A DNA stretch of 64,000 bases from Actinocorallia herbida (GCF_003751225.1 NZ_RJKE01000001.1:2356001-2420000); one strand, 5' to 3'; counted from the first letter of the stretch, positions 41,031 through 52,918 are shown. Translations and numbers: made by a program. The notes: generated from the letters alone by a model not told the origin.

Positions 41031-41790
41031 GCCCCCGAACCGCACGCGACGAGTCGTCGCCCCGGCACCACCCCCCGCCCCAGCGCGCCGGACGCGTCCG
41101 CCGGGTCGGCTCACGCGGTCCGATGCGGCCTTTGACCTCCTGCCCCGACGCGTCCCTCCGGGTTCGCCCCTGACCCGGCCGGGCTTGTCTTCGGCCCGGC
41201 CGAGATGGCCTGGTGGCCGAGGCGTGGTGCCGACCTCTCCCGTCGGCTTCCCGCCCCGGAGGCGACCCGGGCTTCCCGCGCCGGGGGCCGTGGCTCTCGT
41301 CGCGGCCGCTCATCCCCGCGGATCCTCTCGAGCGCCGACCGCCCGCCGAACCGGACGTGGCGAGTCGTCGACCCGGAACCACCGTCCGACCGGCCTCCCG
41401 CACCGGCCTGCTGAGACGGGTCCGCCGGGCTGGATCGCGCGTCCGGCGCGGTCGACGCCTTCCCGCCCGGGAACCGACCCGGGCTTCCCGCGCCGAGGTG
41501 GCCCGGCGGTTTCCGCTTCGACGTGGCTTTCGGCTTCCCGGCCTGAGGTGGCCTGGCGGGTCGGCTTGCGCGTCCGGCGTGGCCCGTCGATTTCCCGTTC
41601 TGGGGTGGCTCGGCGGTTTCAGGCTCGGCGTGGCCTGTCGGTTTCCCGTTTTGAGGCGGCCCGGGACTTCGCGCCCGGAGGTGTCGTGGTGGGTCGGCTC
41701 GTGTGCCGACGCGGCCCGTCGGGTTCCCGTCCCGAGGGGTCCTGGTGGTTCCGTGTCGACGTGGCGCCGCCGACTTCTCGCCTCGAGGTC
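41031..41790 (+). repeat. Degenerate, diverged tandem-repeat region without genes
   Basis: Related segments recur at irregular spacing. TTCCCG-containing units at 41485, 41535, 41592 and 41643 share the form TTCCCG-N4-GAGGTGGCCCGGCGG at 50-57 bp intervals. An older copy of the stretch CCGAACCGNACG..GAGTCGTCG appears at 41034 and 41345. Open frames exist on both strands but their translations are Arg/Pro-rich and repeat-driven, so I do not call genes up to about 42019. Confidence 0.6.
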
Positions 41791-42019
41791 GGCTGGGGGC
41801 TTGGCTTGCGTGCCTGACGTGGCTCGGATGTTCGGACATTAAGGGTGTTCGGTGGATGAAAGTGGATACAAATGGGCGGAACCTATGTGCGGGGCTGTTC
41901 GGGGGCTGGGGTGCGGCGGGATGCGGGGCGGGGTTCCCGCAGCCCGCGGATAGGGGGCGTCGTCTGGCGGCGGCGTATGCCGTCCGGGTCGTTCGGCTCT
42001 CGGGTGCCGGGGTGCCGGG

Positions 42020-42367
42020 GTGCCGGTCGGGCTCGTCGGGCTCGCGGGAGGTGTGCCCGGTGCGCTGCTTCTGGCGGTCGCCAACGCGATCGTGCGCGGG
42101 GCCGCGTACCGGCCGGACGGCCCCGCGGACCTGGACGCGAAGGCGTTCACGGACGACGGGTTCGGGTTCGCCGTGATGGTCCGCGCGGTGTTCCGGGTGG
42201 TTCTCGGCGGGTTTCTGGTGGTGGCCGTGCCGGGTGTCCTTCGGGTGCTGCGCGTCGGGCGTCGTGGTCCGTACTGGTTGCTTCTGTGCGTCTTCTGCGT
42301 GTCTCCCTACGCTGCGGCCGAGTTGAGCACGGGAGCGGGCCTGTTCCCGCACGGGATCCTCTTCTGA
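42020..42367 (+). CDS. Small hypothetical membrane protein
   Basis: 115 aa with three likely membrane segments (LVGLAGGVPGALLLAVANAIV, FRVVLGGFLVVAVPGVL, YWLLLCVFCVSPYAA) and strong G/C third-position bias, supporting a real gene. The GTG start lies in a short GGGGTGCC repeat without a good RBS, so the start is uncertain and the gene may be truncated at its 5' end. It is not recognised. Confidence 0.45.
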   Translation: MPVGLVGLAGGVPGALLLAVANAIVRGAAYRPDGPADLDAKAFTDDGFGFAVMVRAVFRVVLGGFLVVAVPGVLRVLRVGRRGPYWLLLCVFCVSPYAAAELSTGAGLFPHGILF

Positions 42368-42500
42368 CCGCCGAACTCCCATAAGACGCCCACGGGCGGG
42401 TGTCCGGGGTGTTGGGCGGATGCACTGGGTCGGGTGGGAAGGGTGGTCTGGGGGGAGCCGGGTGGTGAGGATGGGGGTTCGCTGTCCTTGAGGAGGAGCC

Positions 42501-45500
42501 GTGGTGGAGAAGGTGCTGGTCGCCAATCGTGGGGAGGTCGCGGCTCGGGTGGTGCGGGCGGCGCGAGGGCTGGGGATCGGGGTGGTGGGGGTGCGCGCTC
42601 GGGACGAGGAGGCGGGCGGGCATGTGCGGCGGTTCGAGGAGGTCGTGGTGCTGCCGGGGGAGGGCGCCGCGGCGTATCTGGACGCGGGGGCGCTGGTGGA
42701 GGCCGCGCGAAGGAGCGGCGCCGACGCGGTGCATCCGGGGTACGGGTTCCTCGCGGAGAGCGCGGAGTTCGCACGGGTGTGTGAGAACAACGGGCTGGTC
42801 TTCGTGGGGCCGTCGGCCGGGGTGCTCGAGCTGTTCGGCGACAAGGCGAGGGCGCGGGAGGCGGCGCGGGAGGCCGGGGTGCCGGTGTCGCCCGGGACGG
42901 ACGGGGCGACCGACCTGGACGGGCTGTACGGGTTCTGGGACGGGCAGGCCGTCGAAGGCGGAGGGGTCGTCGTCAAGGCGCTCGCCGGAGGCGGCGGACG
43001 AGGGATGCGGGTCGTGCGGGAGCGCGAAGGACTCTCCCATGCCTACCGTGACGCCTCCGCTGAGGCCCTTGCGGCGTTCGGCTCGGGGGAGGTGTGCGCG
43101 GAGCTGCTCATCGAGGGTGCCAGGCATGTGGAGGCGCAGGTCGCGGGGGACGGGACCGGGCGAGCCGCGCACCTGTGGGATCGGGAGTGCAGCGTGCAGC
43201 GGCGGCATCAGAAGCTCCTCGAGGTGGCGCCGAGTGGGGTCCTGCCGGAAAGCGCGCGCGCTGAGCTGCTCGACGCGGCCGTAAGGCTCGCCGAACAAGC
43301 GCGCTTGCGGGGGCTGGCCACTGTGGAGTTCCTTGCGCTGCCCGACGGGAGGTTCTTCTTCCTCGAGGTGAATCCGCGGCTCCAGGTGGAGCACACCGTC
43401 ACCGAGCAGGTCCTGGGGATCGACCTGGTCGCCGCGCAGTTCCGGCTGGCCGCGGGGGCGTCGCTGGAGGAGGCGGGGCTGACGGGCGTCGGCGCGCCGC
43501 GCGGGTGCGCGATCCAGGTGCGGGTCAACGCCGAGACGGTCCGGCCCGATGGGCTCGTCGCGCCCGCGGCCGGGACGCTCACGAGGTTCGAGCCCGCCGG
43601 GGGCGCCGGAATCCGGGTGGAGACCACCGGACATGTCGGGATGAAGGTGGATCCCCGGTTCGACTCGCTGCTCGCCAAGCTCGTCGTCCACGACCCGTCG
43701 GGGTTCGCTGGCGCGCTGAGGCTCGCCCGCGAGGCCGTCGCGGAGACCGCGATCGAGGGGACCGCGACGAACCTCGCGCTCCAGGCCGCGATCCTCGCCC
43801 ACCCCGACGTCGCGGAGGGCCGCGCCGACACCGGCTGGCTCGACCGGGTCCTGCCCGGCCTCGCCGCCGAGGCCGCCGACGCCCCGCGCGCGCACGAACC
43901 CGCCGACGACCGCGCGCTGGCGGCCCCCGTGGCGGGCCTCGTCGTCGCGGTCGAGGCCGAGCCGGGCCGGACGGTCAGGGCGGGCGACGTCCTCGTGATC
44001 GTCGAGGCGATGAAGATGCAGTACCCCGTGGCCGCCCCCTTCGGCGGAACGGTCGCGGTGCCGCGCGTCAAGGTCGGCGACGTCGTCGCCGAGGGCGAGC
44101 CGCTGCTCCTGCTCGACCCGGACGGCTCCGGCGGCCCCGAGGCACGCCAGGCGGCCGAGATCGACCTCGACGCCGTCCGCCCCGACCTCGCCGCGTTCCG
44201 CGCCCGCCGCGCGCTCCTGCACGACGACGCCCGCCCCGACGCCGTCGCCAAACGGCACAGGCTCGGCCTGCGCACGGCCCGGGAGAACATCGCCGACCTC
44301 ACCGACGGCGAAGGGCTCACCGTCGAGTACGGCGGCCTGGCCGTGGCCGCCCAGCGCGCTAAGAGAAGCGAGGAAGACCTCCAGGCCCGCACCCCCGCCG
44401 ACGGCATCATCACCGGCCTTGGAAGGGTCAACGGCGAGGAGTTCCCGCCCGACCGCTCGACGTGCGCGGTCCTCGCCTACGACTACACGGTCCTTGCCGG
44501 CACCCAGGGCTACTACGGCCACCAGAAGACCGACAGGTTGCTCAAGCTCGCCCGGGAACGCCGCCACCCCGTCGTCTTCTTCGCCGAAGGCGGCGGCGGA
44601 CGCCCCGGCGACACCGACGCCCCCATGGTCGCCGGCCTTCACTTCCCGACCTTCGCCGCGATGGGCGCGCTCAGCGGGGTGGTCCCGACCGTCGGGATCG
44701 CCGCGGGCAGGTGCTTCGCGGGCAACGCGGCCCTGCTCGGCACCTGCGACGTCGTCATCGCCACCCGCGACGCGACGATCGGGATGGGCGGCCCGGCGAT
44801 GATCGAGGGCGGCGGCCTCGGCGTCTTCACCCCCGAGGAGGTCGGCCCGATCGAGGTGCAGACGCGCAACGGCGTCGTGGACGTCGCCGTCGCCGACGAG
44901 GCGGAGGCCGTCGCGGTCGCCAAGCGCTACCTGTCCTACTTCCAAGGGCCTGTCGACGCCTACGAGACCGCCGACCAGCGGCTCCTTCGCCATCTCGTCC
45001 CGGAGGACCGCAAGCGCGTCTATGACGTCCGGTCCGTGATCACCACCCTGTGCGACTCGGCTTCCGTGCTGGAACTGCGCGCCGCCTTCGGCAGGTGCGC
45101 GATCACCGCGCTGGCCCGGATCGAGGGCCGTCCCGTCGGCCTCATCGCCAACGACCCGGCGGTCCTCGGCGGCGCGATCGACGCCGACGGGGCCGACAAG
45201 CTCGCCCGGTTCCTCGATCTCTGCGACGCGTTCGCCCTGCCCGTCGTCTCCCTGTGCGACACGCCCGGGTTCATGGTCGGCCCCGACGCCGAGAAGACCG
45301 CCACGGTCCGGCATTTCCCCCGCCTCTTCGTCCGCGGCGGCCACCTGACGATCCCGGTGGCGATGGTCGTCCTGCGCAAGGCGTACGGCCTCGGCGCCCT
45401 GGCCATGTCGGCCGGGCACTTCCACAACACGTCCGCGACGCTCTCGTGGCCCACGGGCGAGTTCGGCGGCATGAACCTGGAGGGCGCGGTCCGCCTCGCC

Positions 45501-45743
45501 GCCCGGGACGCCCTCGCCGCGATCGCCGATCCCGACGAGCGGCAGCGCGCCTTCGAGGAGATGGTCGCCTACTCCTACGCCCAGGGCAGCGCGCTCAACA
45601 CGGCCTCCTATCTGGAGATCGACGAGGTGATCGATCCGGCGGACACCCGGTCCGCGCTGGGCGCCCTGCTGTTCGGCGCACCCGTCCAGGTCCGTGACGG
45701 ATGGGCGAACCCTTCCCGTCGCACAGGGGTCGACACGTGGTGA
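42501..45743 (+). CDS. Single-chain biotin-dependent acyl-CoA carboxylase (BC-BCCP-CT fusion)
   Basis: 1080 aa. Biotin carboxylase at residues 1-450 (KVLVANRGEVAARVVRAAR, HPGYGFLAES, FFLEVNPRLQVEHTVTE), biotin carrier domain at about 468-540 with biotinyl Lys505 in EAMKMQ, and both halves of a carboxyltransferase at 570-1080 (GYYGHQKTDRLLKLA, MGGPAMIEGGGLG, CDTPGFMVGPDAEKT). It carboxylates an acyl-CoA (acetyl, propionyl or longer) using ATP and bicarbonate. Most actinobacteria split this over two or three proteins; the one-chain form resembles long-chain acyl-CoA carboxylases. GTG 42501 or 42504 follows AGGAGGAG. Confidence 0.93.
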   Translation: MVEKVLVANRGEVAARVVRAARGLGIGVVGVRARDEEAGGHVRRFEEVVVLPGEGAAAYLDAGALVEAARRSGADAVHPGYGFLAESAEFARVCENNGLVFVGPSAGVLELFGDKARAREAAREAGVPVSPGTDGATDLDGLYGFWDGQAVEGGGVVVKALAGGGGRGMRVVREREGLSHAYRDASAEALAAFGSGEVCAELLIEGARHVEAQVAGDGTGRAAHLWDRECSVQRRHQKLLEVAPSGVLPESARAELLDAAVRLAEQARLRGLATVEFLALPDGRFFFLEVNPRLQVEHTVTEQVLGIDLVAAQFRLAAGASLEEAGLTGVGAPRGCAIQVRVNAETVRPDGLVAPAAGTLTRFEPAGGAGIRVETTGHVGMKVDPRFDSLLAKLVVHDPSGFAGALRLAREAVAETAIEGTATNLALQAAILAHPDVAEGRADTGWLDRVLPGLAAEAADAPRAHEPADDRALAAPVAGLVVAVEAEPGRTVRAGDVLVIVEAMKMQYPVAAPFGGTVAVPRVKVGDVVAEGEPLLLLDPDGSGGPEARQAAEIDLDAVRPDLAAFRARRALLHDDARPDAVAKRHRLGLRTARENIADLTDGEGLTVEYGGLAVAAQRAKRSEEDLQARTPADGIITGLGRVNGEEFPPDRSTCAVLAYDYTVLAGTQGYYGHQKTDRLLKLARERRHPVVFFAEGGGGRPGDTDAPMVAGLHFPTFAAMGALSGVVPTVGIAAGRCFAGNAALLGTCDVVIATRDATIGMGGPAMIEGGGLGVFTPEEVGPIEVQTRNGVVDVAVADEAEAVAVAKRYLSYFQGPVDAYETADQRLLRHLVPEDRKRVYDVRSVITTLCDSASVLELRAAFGRCAITALARIEGRPVGLIANDPAVLGGAIDADGADKLARFLDLCDAFALPVVSLCDTPGFMVGPDAEKTATVRHFPRLFVRGGHLTIPVAMVVLRKAYGLGALAMSAGHFHNTSATLSWPTGEFGGMNLEGAVRLAARDALAAIADPDERQRAFEEMVAYSYAQGSALNTASYLEIDEVIDPADTRSALGALLFGAPVQVRDGWANPSRRTGVDTW

Positions 45744-45873
45744 TCAATAGCAGTGATCATGGCGCTGAGCAGGGAAGATCCTCAGAGGTGGCGGGGGCTT
45801 TCCCGGCCGGACACTAAACTTGGCCCTGTCGTTATCTTGTGTGATTCGTGTTTAGGAGGGTAGGTTTGTCGCC
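45741..45873 (+). promoter_or_regulatory. furA promoter region with repeated TGATCA
   Basis: It contains TGATCA-ATAGCAG-TGATCA (45741-45759), which begins in the carboxylase stop codon, and an AT-rich stretch with TTATCTTGTGTGATTC before the furA RBS. FurA-type regulators bind AT-rich DNA in their own promoters, so the latter is the likelier autoregulatory site (inference). Confidence 0.4.
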
Positions 45874-48551
<2,678 letters not shown>

Positions 48552-48597
48552 GGCAAGGTCCTCACCCCGGGCGCTGCCCGGCTGAGGTGAACCGCTG

Positions 48598-48635
48598 ACG
48601 GCGGCCGTCCGCGCGCGAGCGCGGACGGCCGCCGT
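48598..48635 (+). terminator. Strong terminator after katG
   Basis: Perfect 17-bp stem (ACGGCGGCCGTCCGCGC and its complement) with a GCGA loop, starting 46 bp after the katG stop and followed by TTC. A smaller hairpin CCGGGC-GCT-GCCCGG lies at 48567-48581. Confidence 0.88.
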
Positions 48636-48667
48636 TCTCGCGTGTCGGGGTATTGAACTGTTGCCCG

Positions 48668-50520
48668 TTGATTGTTCAGGAGTGTTCGGAAGCGTCCACA
48701 AGGTCGTGTCCGTGGTGTCCGTGGCGTCCGTGGGTTGGGGGTGTGGCCGCTGGTTCCGGCAGCCTGGCGTGGACTGTGTGTTGTCCGATTCCCGGGACAT
48801 GGCCCTGGCACCGGGAGTAGGTTCTCGATTGATCACGTTCGGTGACTTCGGTCAGGTGAGGGGGGTCGTCTGCTGTGGGTGTGTCGATGCCGCTGCGGTC
48901 GATGGTCGCGCCGTTCGTGGTCGCCGAGGCTTGTGGTGTGTCGGTGCGGACCCGTCTGAAAGACCTCACCACCCGGGACGAGGAGGTGTTGCGTCGGGTC
49001 GTCGCGCATCTGGGATCCCTCGCTGCCCGGGACCTGAAGGTGCGTTGTGCTGACGGGCTGGGGCATAGCGCCCACCGGTGGGCGGAGCGTAAGCGGGAGC
49101 TGACGGTGGTTTCGTCGTCGAGGTGGGCGGGTGCGGTCACGAAGGCCTCGCATGATCAGTGGGCGCTGGCCCGCCGTTCTCAGACCGCGCACATCACGGC
49201 CCTGGATGCCGCGATCGCCACGATCACTGGCCGGCTTGCTCTGCCGGTCGGGCGGAAAGGCGCCAAAGGTGTGCCGGGCGGGTACCGGTCGGTCGCGGAG
49301 CGGTTCGGGAAGTCCCGTCGCCTCACGGTGCTGCGACAGCGCCGGGAGCGGGCCGTAGCGGATCGGGCCGAGGGCCGGGTGCGCATCGTGCGGGGCGGAA
49401 AGAGCCTTGCTCGTTCCCGGCATCATCTGGAGGCCGCAGGGTTGAGTGAGGAGCAGTGGCGGGGCAGGTGGGAGGCGGCCCGCCGGTTCTTGTCCGCGGA
49501 CGGCGAGACCGGCAAGCGATACGGCAACGAGACCCTGCGCGTCACCCCTGACGGGCAGGGTGTCGATCAAGCTGCCCGTCCCGCTGGCGGAGTTCGCGAA
49601 CGCCCCTCACGGCCGGTACGTGCTGTCCGCCCGAGCCCGTTTCGCGCACAGGGGTGAGGAGTGGGTGGGTCGGGTGGAGGTGGATCGGGCGGTGGCCTAC
49701 CGCATCCACCTGGACCCCGCACGGGGCCGCTGGTACGTGGACGCATCCTGGCAGCGCCCACCCGTTCAGGCGATCCCGTTGAAAGCGGCGCTGGCCTGCG
49801 GTGTGGTGGGGGTCGACACCAATGCCGACCACCTCGCCGCCTGGCACCTCGACACCCGCGGCAACCCGATCGGAACAGCCCGAAGGTTCTCCTATGACCT
49901 GTCGGGCAGCGCCTCGCACCGCGACGCGCAGCTCCGCCACGCCCTCACCCGGCTCCTGCACTGGACGCGCCGTCTCGGCGTCGCCGCGATCGCCATCGAG
50001 GACCTCGACTTCACCGACGTCAAAACCCGCGAGAAGCACGGCAGACGGCGTCTGCGCCGGGTCGTTCACGGGATCCCGACGGGCCGGTTGAAGGCCCGGC
50101 TGGTCTCGATGGCCGCCGAACACGCGATCGCCTTGGTGGCGGTCGACGCGGCCTACACCAGCCGGTGGGGAGCCGAGCACTGGCAGCAGCCCACCAGCAC
50201 AGCGTCACGCAAGACCAGCCGTCATGAGGCGGCGAGTCTCGTGATCGGACGGCGCGCCCAGGGCCTTGGTGCCCGGCGTCGGACGGCACCGCCCCCGCAT
50301 CACCGTAGTGATGGTGCGGGGCATCGGACCGTCCAGGCCCGGCACCACGACCCAGGGTGCGAGGAACCCCGCCCCGTCCGGATCGGAGGGCGGACACGAT
50401 CCGCCGCTCCACCGGGCGCGAGAAGGCAAGGGGAACCATTCTGTCCAGCACCGTTCGGGACAGACGCACTCACCCCGGGAGGAATACTCCTGGACAGTGC
50501 TCAGGAACGGTTGACCTCAA
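48668..50520 (+). mobile_element. IS605/IS1341-like element carrying only a broken tnpB
   Basis: A TnpB gene without TnpA lies between the katG terminator and a PPOX gene. A TTGAT, the target-adjacent motif known for some TnpB elements, is at 48668-48672, and the right end shows hairpins and TTGACCTCAA at 50511-50520. The boundaries are estimates from these landmarks, not from a confirmed empty site. Confidence 0.55.
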
Positions 50521-50552
50521 GCCCGGTTGAGGGTGGAGGGTCGGACACATGA
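48875..50552 (+). pseudogene. tnpB: TnpB-type RNA-guided nuclease gene with a single frameshift
   Basis: The first frame (GTG 48875 to about 49556) encodes the N-terminal part ending GNETLRVTPDG; the homologous sequence continues one frame over as RVSIKLPVPLAEFA. One extra base within 49553-49559 explains the break. The second part carries RuvC motifs VGVDTNADHLAAW (Asp), AIAIEDLDF (Glu) and RHEAASLVIGRRA, where the third acidic position is Glu, not the usual Asp. The typical four-Cys zinc finger is absent. Probably inactive unless frameshifting occurs. The nominal end overlaps the next gene's ATG. Confidence 0.75.
50441..50520 (+). ncRNA. Candidate TnpB guide-RNA (reRNA/omegaRNA) scaffold end
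   Basis: The 3' end of the tnpB frame folds into two stems: CTGTCC/GGACAG (50441-50463) and CCGGGAG/CTCCTGG with one G-U pair (50475-50493), then AGGAACGGTTGACCTCAA. In characterised TnpB loci the guide RNA spans the tnpB 3' end and reads into flanking DNA, so bases after 50520 would be the guide. Inferred, not proven. Confidence 0.45.
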
Positions 50553-50947
50553 CCTTCACCGCGGAAGAACTCCGCTACCTCGCCGGCCAGCGTCTCGGCC
50601 GCCTCGCCACGCTCGCCGCCGACGGCACCCTCCAGAACAACCCGGTCGGCTTCACCGTGCACGAGGCCGAGGGCTACATCGAGATCGGCGGCTACGACAT
50701 GGGCAAAAGCCGCAAGTTCCTCAATATCCAGAAGAACCCCGAGGTCTCCCTCGTCATCGACGACATCGCCTCCCTCGACCCCTGGGAGGTCCGCGGCATC
50801 GAGATCCGCGGCCGCGCCGAACCCGTCACCGGCATTGAGCGGGGCCCCTCGGAGTCCTACCTCAGCGCCGAGGCCATCCGCATCCACCCCCGCCGCATCC
50901 GCAGCTGGAACCTGGAAGGCAGCTCCTCGGCCCGCTGGCTCCCCTGA
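50549..50947 (+). CDS. PPOX-class F420-dependent oxidoreductase family protein
   Basis: 132 aa split-barrel flavin/F420-binding protein: FTAEELRYLAGQRLGRLATLAADGTLQNNPVGF at the N-terminus, SRKFLNIQKNPEVSLVIDD in the middle, and RIHPRRIRSWNLEG at the C-terminus, as in Rv1155/Rv2074-like proteins. GGAGG lies nine bases before the ATG. It starts at the right edge of the TnpB element, which spared its RBS, though its original promoter may have been displaced. Confidence 0.9.
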   Translation: MTFTAEELRYLAGQRLGRLATLAADGTLQNNPVGFTVHEAEGYIEIGGYDMGKSRKFLNIQKNPEVSLVIDDIASLDPWEVRGIEIRGRAEPVTGIERGPSESYLSAEAIRIHPRRIRSWNLEGSSSARWLP

Positions 50948-51239
50948 TTCCCGCACCGGGAGCCTTACACGGCCCCGTCAACGGCTTCCCAGGCCCGCAC
51001 CACGACCATCAGTCCGAGACGATCATAAAGGACCTCCTGGCCTTGGCCGCAGCATCCCCCAGCTCGGCCTCGGTCATACCGGCGCCCCTTCGCGGCGGCC
51101 ACCCGGAGCGGCCGCCACCAAGGCGATGGCCCGTATGGCCGCGCGCCTTGCGCGGCGATTTCAGCGCTTCCCCCAGGTCTTCCCGGTGCCTGCCCGGTCT
51201 TGCGGAATGGCGGTGGATGCCGAAGGGGTCTGATGCTTG

Positions 51240-52175
51240 TTACCTGGGTGGGGGTTTGTGGGGGTTGTTCCAGGGGGTGAGTTTGTCGGGGTTGAGGATG
51301 ATCCAGAGTTGGGTGATGTGGCCGGAGGTGATTTCGGCGGAGACGACGCCGTGGACGGTGCCGTCGACGGTGATGGCGGCGCCGGGGCGGCCGTTGACGG
51401 TGGTCTCGGTGAGGGTGGCGGTGGGGGCGATGGCGTGGACCTTGCGGAGGATGCCCAGGAGGAAGCGGGCGACGCGGTCGGCGCCGATGACGGGGCGGCG
51501 GGCGGCGCTGACCTTGCCGCCGCCGTCGCTGCGGGCGGTGACGGCGGGGTCGAGGAGGGCGGTGAGGGAGTCCAGGTCGCCGGTGAGGCAGGCGGCCTTG
51601 AAGGCGGCGATGACGCGGGCGCCGTCCTCGGCGGGGGTGAGGGCGGGGCGTTCGCGGGCCAGGCGGCGGCGGGCGGAGGCGGCGAGCTGACGGCAGGAGG
51701 CGGGGCTGCGGCCCACGGCCTCGGCGATCTCGGCGAAGGGGACGCCGAACACGTCGTGCAGGATGAAGGAGACGCGTTCGGCGGGGGTCACCGCGTCGAG
51801 GACGACGAGCATGCCCATCGCCACGGACTCGTCGAGGGTGATCCGTTCGGCGGGGTCGGCCGCGCCGGAGGGGGCCGCGCTCGTCCAGGTGCCCGCGCCG
51901 GGGAGCGGTTCGGGCAGCCACTCGCCGGTGTAGCGCTCGCGGCGGCGGCGCGCCGAGGCCAGGACGTCGAGGCAGATGCGGCTCGCGACGCGGGTGAGCC
52001 AGGCGGCGGGCCGCTCGATCGCCTCCCGCTCGGACTCCTCCAGCGCGTACCAGCGCGCGTATGTCTCCTGGACGACGTCCTCGGCGTCGTGCACCGAGCC
52101 GAGCATCCGGTATCCGAGGTCGAGGAGGCCGCGCCGCTCGTCGGCGACGGGCCGGGCGCTCTCCGGCGAGGTCAT
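51240..52175 (-). CDS. ECF41-type RNA polymerase sigma factor with SnoaL-like C-terminal domain
   Basis: 311 aa. Sigma-2 (residues 15-80: LGYRMLGSVHDAEDVVQETYARWY), sigma-4 (130-185) and a C-terminal NTF2-like domain. The ECF41 hallmarks are all present: YTGEWLPEPL in the linker, SDGGGKV in the extension and ILNPDKL near the end. In this group the C-terminal domain, rather than an anti-sigma factor, controls activity. The ATG overlaps the stop of the upstream oxidoreductase gene (ATGA), matching the known genomic pairing of ECF41 with such partners. Confidence 0.92.
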   Translation of the reverse strand: MTSPESARPVADERRGLLDLGYRMLGSVHDAEDVVQETYARWYALEESEREAIERPAAWLTRVASRICLDVLASARRRRERYTGEWLPEPLPGAGTWTSAAPSGAADPAERITLDESVAMGMLVVLDAVTPAERVSFILHDVFGVPFAEIAEAVGRSPASCRQLAASARRRLARERPALTPAEDGARVIAAFKAACLTGDLDSLTALLDPAVTARSDGGGKVSAARRPVIGADRVARFLLGILRKVHAIAPTATLTETTVNGRPGAAITVDGTVHGVVSAEITSGHITQLWIILNPDKLTPWNNPHKPPPR

Positions 52176-52918
52176 CGGGCCTGCTCGGTGAGCCAGGCGG
52201 CGAAGGTCTGGGTGCCGCGCGGCCCCGGCCCGGTGGGGAGCAGGCCGCCTTCGCGCATCGCCTTGCCCGCTTTGCCGGGGAGGGGGAGGGCGAGGACGGG
52301 GCGGCGGTCGCCGCGGGTGCGCAGTAGGGCTCGGACCATGGCGGGAAGGTACTCCTCGCGCGGTCCGGCGAGGTCGGGGACCCTGCCCTGCGGGCCGCCC
52401 GCGGCGAGTCCGGCGAGGACCGCGGCGGCCTCGCGGGCCGCGATCGGCCGGGTGCGGGCGGCCGGGACGAGCGCGACGGGGCCGGGCGGGAGGGTCTGGC
52501 GCGTCTGCGCGGCGAACTCGTGGAACTGGGTGGCGCGCAGCACGGTCCACGGGACGGCGCCTTCGGTGACGAGCCGCTCCTGGAGGACCTTGCCCTGGTA
52601 ATAGCCGAAGGGGACCCGGTCGATCCCGACGATCGACAGCAGCACGTGGTGCCGGACGCCGGCCCGGGTCTCGGCCTCCAGCAGATGGGTGGTCTCGGCG
52701 GTGAAGAACGCCTCGGCCTTGCCCCTGCTCAAGGTGGAGACGTTCGCCGTGTCGACGACCGTTTCGACCCCGTCCAGGGCCTTGTCCAGGCCGTCGCCCG
52801 TCACCAGGTCGACGCCCGCGGCTCGGCTGAGCACGACGGTCTCGTGGCCCGCCTCCGCCAGGGCCGCCACGATGTGCCGCCCGATCGTGCCCGTGCCTCC
52901 GGCCACCGCGATGCGCAT
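52172..52918 (-). CDS. NAD(P)-binding NmrA/SDR-like protein, ECF41 partner
   Basis: 248 aa atypical SDR: cofactor loop AVAGGTGTIGRHIVAAL (residues 4-20), LLSIVGIDRVPFGYYQGKVLQERLV (105-130; Tyr-x3-Lys in YYQGK), and a lipid/quinone-type C-terminal part. Members act as oxidoreductases or NADPH sensors. It is coupled to the sigma factor by a 4-bp overlap and is likely both its co-operonic partner and a regulon member, as known for COE genes next to ECF41. Confidence 0.88.
   Translation of the reverse strand: MRIAVAGGTGTIGRHIVAALAEAGHETVVLSRAAGVDLVTGDGLDKALDGVETVVDTANVSTLSRGKAEAFFTAETTHLLEAETRAGVRHHVLLSIVGIDRVPFGYYQGKVLQERLVTEGAVPWTVLRATQFHEFAAQTRQTLPPGPVALVPAARTRPIAAREAAAVLAGLAAGGPQGRVPDLAGPREEYLPAMVRALLRTRGDRRPVLALPLPGKAGKAMREGGLLPTGPGPRGTQTFAAWLTEQAR

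Noticed and set aside
41185-41842. Overlapping plus-strand open frames of about 210 codons in the repeat region
   Set aside because: Three frames are open at once because of the repeat composition; none has a family match or a convincing start.
41111-42976. Long minus-strand frame over the repeat region
   Set aside because: Pro/Arg/Ser/Thr-rich repeat-driven sequence that also crosses the carboxylase start; no supporting motif.
42147-45425. Minus-strand open frame of more than 1000 codons opposite the carboxylase
   Set aside because: High-GC antisense artefact. The plus strand encodes an intact biotin-dependent carboxylase with all motifs.
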